Source of the DNA: Antedon mediterranea
Lineage: Eukaryota > Echinodermata > Crinoidea > Comatulida > Antedonidae
Length of the DNA stretch: 64,000 bases
Reading direction: 5' to 3'
Assembly: GCF_964355755.1 (NCBI RefSeq)
Contig: NC_092670.1
Coordinates: forward strand, 30,491,795 to 30,555,794
In this document: positions 61,001-64,000 of the stretch, one piece after another
How the letters are laid out: the number at the start of each line of letters is the position of its first letter
How positions within the stretch are numbered: the first letter of the stretch is position 1
The notes under the pieces: model-generated
What the model saw: only the letters and a program-made list of their open reading frames with translations
What the model was told of the DNA's origin: nothing
The model's database searches: none
Made by a program: the position numbers and the translations under genes

Positions 61001-64000
61001 GGAGTAAGGCCGAGTGCCGTAATTGGTCACAGTGTAGGTGAAGTAGCAGCAGCCTATGCAGCTGGACTTATCACCATGAAAAATTCAGTTAAAATTATCT
61101 TTAACCGAGGACATATTCTTAGAAAGACAAGTGGCTCAGGAACGATGGTTGCAGTTCTTCATGACGTGGATGTTGTTAAAAGTAAGCTGGAATCTACTCA
61201 AACAATACTAGACATAGCTGCTATAAACAGCCCTGCACAAATTGTATTGTCAGGAAAAACGGGGTTAATTAATGATTTTTCATCCCATCTAAAAAAAGAG
61301 GGCATAGTGGTAAAATTACTAAATGTTAATAATGCATTCCACAGTTATCATCAAGAAGGTTTAAAAAAAGAATTTGTTAGTAAGATTAGTTTCCTTCAGA
61401 AAAAAACCTCTTCAACAAACCAAACAGCCGTTATTCCAATGATGTCAACTGTAACTAACCGGTATGTTACTTTACAAGAGGCGAATGATCCTGGTTACTG
61501 GTGGAGTAATATTCGTCAGAAAGTACGTTTCAGAGACGCAGTAGATGCCATACTAAATGACGGTTATAGTGACTTTATAGAAATAGGAGCTCATCCAGCG
61601 CTGTCACCATCAATTAAAGAGATTATATCTTCCAAATCAACTAAACTAATGGTTCACTTTATAACCCATTCCCTTAAACGACCACGTGATATAAGTGATT
61701 CTGCTAATGACAATCTAAATTTCATTACGTCATTGGCGCATATGTTTGTTCGCGGTTACTCTGTTGATATGACACCATGCTTCCAAGAGATTACCTGTCA
61801 GGTATTGTCCTTACCATTGTATCCATGGCAACGTATCATGTGTTCTGCAGTAACTACATCGAGGATTGAAACCATGCGATATCCAAACACTTTCCATCCA
61901 CTTTTAGGAAAACCAGACAACTCTGCTAACTTCACAAAAAGTTCAGGCTTACAAGTTTGGAAAGGCACTGTGGGGATTGTCGAGGAGCCATGGATTGCCG
62001 ATCACGTTGTTCAAGGTAGCGTAGTTTTTCCGGCTGCTGGATTTATAGAGACATCAATTGCGGCACACCATGAACTGTTTACAGATTCTCCTCATGTAAT
62101 TATAAAAGACATGCATTTTGACCGTTTTATGTTTGTTTCCGACAACAGTGCGACTGTAGAAACAACAACAAAGATGGAAACTGGTGCAGATACAGCCTCA
62201 TTTATATTCTGTTCTTTTAATAAAACAGACAATAAGTGGATACAACATACATCAATGAAATTACTCAAAAATGAAGAAAGATCTGGAAACAGCATAGTTT
62301 CAAGTAAACAGATGTATCTTCCTGTAAATGAAATTAGAAATAGATGTTCCGAAGAACTTAATGGCAAATCTAGTTTCTATTCCTTCATTAAACAACTTGG
62401 TTTTGATCTAGGAGACAGTTTTATGTCCATTGAAAATATAAAGCTAAATAAAGTAGCTGACGAGGCAATTTTCTATCTTCGAGCACCTGATACTGTTGCT
62501 GCACAGTCCAGTCGATTCTACATTCATCCAGCTTTTCTCGATGGTATATTGCAAGGAATGATGGGCCTTGAGCGTCTGTATAACGCTAAGTTAAATCCAC
62601 ATATGAAGTCTGGAGGTCGTGTGCCTCGATCAATCGAAAAGCTACAATTGAAGAATTGTAAATTCCCAGATGAAATATTTCTTCATATTAATCTAATCAA
62701 TGGCGATAAAGGTGTATATGCAAACGTTTCAGTTGCCGATGCAGAAACACAAGAGATCATTGCAAGATGTTCAAATTTACGTTTCGGACCAGTTGGTAGT
62801 AGTAATAGTACTGACGATAACGCACTAAAAATATGGGAGAAAAAATGGGTACCTATAGATATTGGTATGGAAATCAGCGATACAACTGACCTGATATTGA
62901 TAACGGGTGATGACAAGAAATTGTCTTTACAGCTTAAGGAGACATTTGCTTCGGTTGGACTTCTTTCAGACACTTACAACGAGACAGATATTCAAACAGT
63001 GAAGATAAACATGGATACTACACCCTTGTCGCATGTTATAATCACAATTGGACGTCATAATGAGGATAATCCGAACGAACTTTGCAGAGAACAGTTTTTA
63101 GAGTACCATTTCAAAACTGCAGAGATGTGCATCAGTCAATATAAAGCCCTATCAACCAAGAATGACATAAATCCAAAAATATGGTTCATTACAAGAGATG
63201 GAGTTTGTGCTAAACAAGATGACATTGTCGATCCTTACCAAACTTACGCCTCAGTGTACGGATTTGGAATAAGTGTAATTCAGGAAAATATGAATTTTGT
63301 TCCTACTATTATAGATATTCCATCAGATGTTAATAATAAAACAACAGCTAGATGGTTGCTGAAATATATCAGAAGGAGTGACACTGATGAGACATTCATT
63401 GCATTACGCCATCACAAATCATCTTCAAAACCAACAGATGAATTTAAAACGTATGCATACCGTTTGCGCATAAGTGATATCTATGACTTTCCCTATAAAA
63501 AGTCATCCAAACAATGGAAACTTGACATCCGTCAAAGTATTCAGACAGGGAGACTTTTACTGAAAAAGTACCTTCCAACCAATGACGAAACAAAGCCTAC
63601 AGAATTTTCAGCGGTAACTATTGAAGCATTCATGCTACTGTTAGGCGATTCTGAAGACTCAAATGGAGTTGCACACCCAGTGGTTATGTTTTGTGGTCAT
63701 TCAGGCCAATCCACTGTGATTGGTGTTTGTTCTTCAAACGACTTACAATCTACAGTGCAAGTTAGTGCCAAAGATCTAATTGCACTCAACACCAACCTTC
63801 CTTCTACAAAAGTCATAAACATTGTCTCATCATACTTGCTTCCATTTATTATTGTCCGTGATCTAAAACCAAGCGGTACGACTATTGTTTGCATGGAATC
63901 AATTGATGACACACACTGTTTAGCTGTTGCACACATGGCTATAGAACTAGGTCACACTGTTCTGGTAGTTGTTACACGATTTCCAGAAGAATATACCAGT
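58096..64000 (+). CDS. Type I polyketide synthase (animal FAS-like), 5' part, runs off the window
   Basis: Iterative multidomain synthase that condenses malonyl units. Exons: 58096-58417, 58719-60181, 60601-60697, 60939 to the window end, all with GT/AG ends and matching phases (1, 0, 1). Ketosynthase: IAIVGIGCRYG, catalytic Cys in DTACSSS (58991), His in EAHGTGT (59396) and NVGHAEG (59519). Acyltransferase: FVFSGMGTQWWGM, nucleophile Ser in GHSVGE (61031), then AFHS and YWWSNIR. Dehydratase: His in HVVQGSVVFP (62003) and Asp in FLDG (62540). From ~63600 the sequence aligns by eye with an enoyl reductase, but the NADPH-binding GGVG position reads SIDDTHC, so it is probably inactive. Exon 1 start could also be the ATG at 58159. 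Animal FAS-like synthases of this kind make echinoderm pigments and other polyketides; the product here is unknown. Confidence 0.93.

Overview
This is a window from an AT-rich, intron-containing animal genome crowded with transposable elements. The retroelements (Gmr1-like and Mag/SURL-like Ty3/gypsy, Tx1/L1-like and CR1-like LINEs, a Penelope-like fragment, tRNA-derived SINEs), an animal type I polyketide synthase, a laccase-like oxidase, cullin-4 and a RAG1-like zinc-finger gene together suggest a marine deuterostome, most likely an echinoderm. A crinoid is my guess; the sequence alone does not prove it.

Layout. 0.1-12.6 kb: a three-level transposon nest. A Tx1/L1-like LINE is split by a Gmr1-like LTR retrotransposon (1203-11990, target duplication GCAGG), which is itself split in its protease by a Mag/SURL-like LTR retrotransposon on the minus strand (3588-8320, target duplication GTAGC). 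12.6-17.5 kb: LINE tail, a 634-bp TTAA MITE, a second LINE wreck (minus) and a hairpin-rich tandem array. 17.7-19.3 kb: 5' exons of a laccase-like multicopper oxidase (minus) with a stop in exon 3. 19.4-23.7 kb: minisatellites and MITEs. 23.7-31.0 kb: the C-terminal half of cullin-4 (minus, nine recognisable exons, one truncated and one small exon missing). 31.0-34.4 kb: two LINEs head to head. 34.7-36.1 kb: an inverted, broken copy of the laccase 5' region followed by a laccase third-domain exon (plus). 36.5-37.3 kb: an exon resembling the RAG1 N-terminal zinc region, with one frameshift (minus). 38.2-40.6 kb: a large foldback element with ~1-kb arms. 40.6-57.9 kb: mostly MITEs, a SINE, a hAT-like element, Helitron ends, a Penelope-like fragment and tandem repeats; no clear host gene. 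58.1-64.0 kb: the first four exons of a type I polyketide synthase (plus), running off the window end.

The host genes do not form an operon-like unit. The polyketide synthase (KS-AT-DH, then a degraded enoyl-reductase-like region) is the only host gene that looks intact as far as it can be read. Laccase and cullin-4 are broken or partial here, and repeat insertions lie at or near several breakpoints. A transposon MITE directly abuts a cullin-4 splice donor, and a SINE sits where a cullin-4 microexon is expected.
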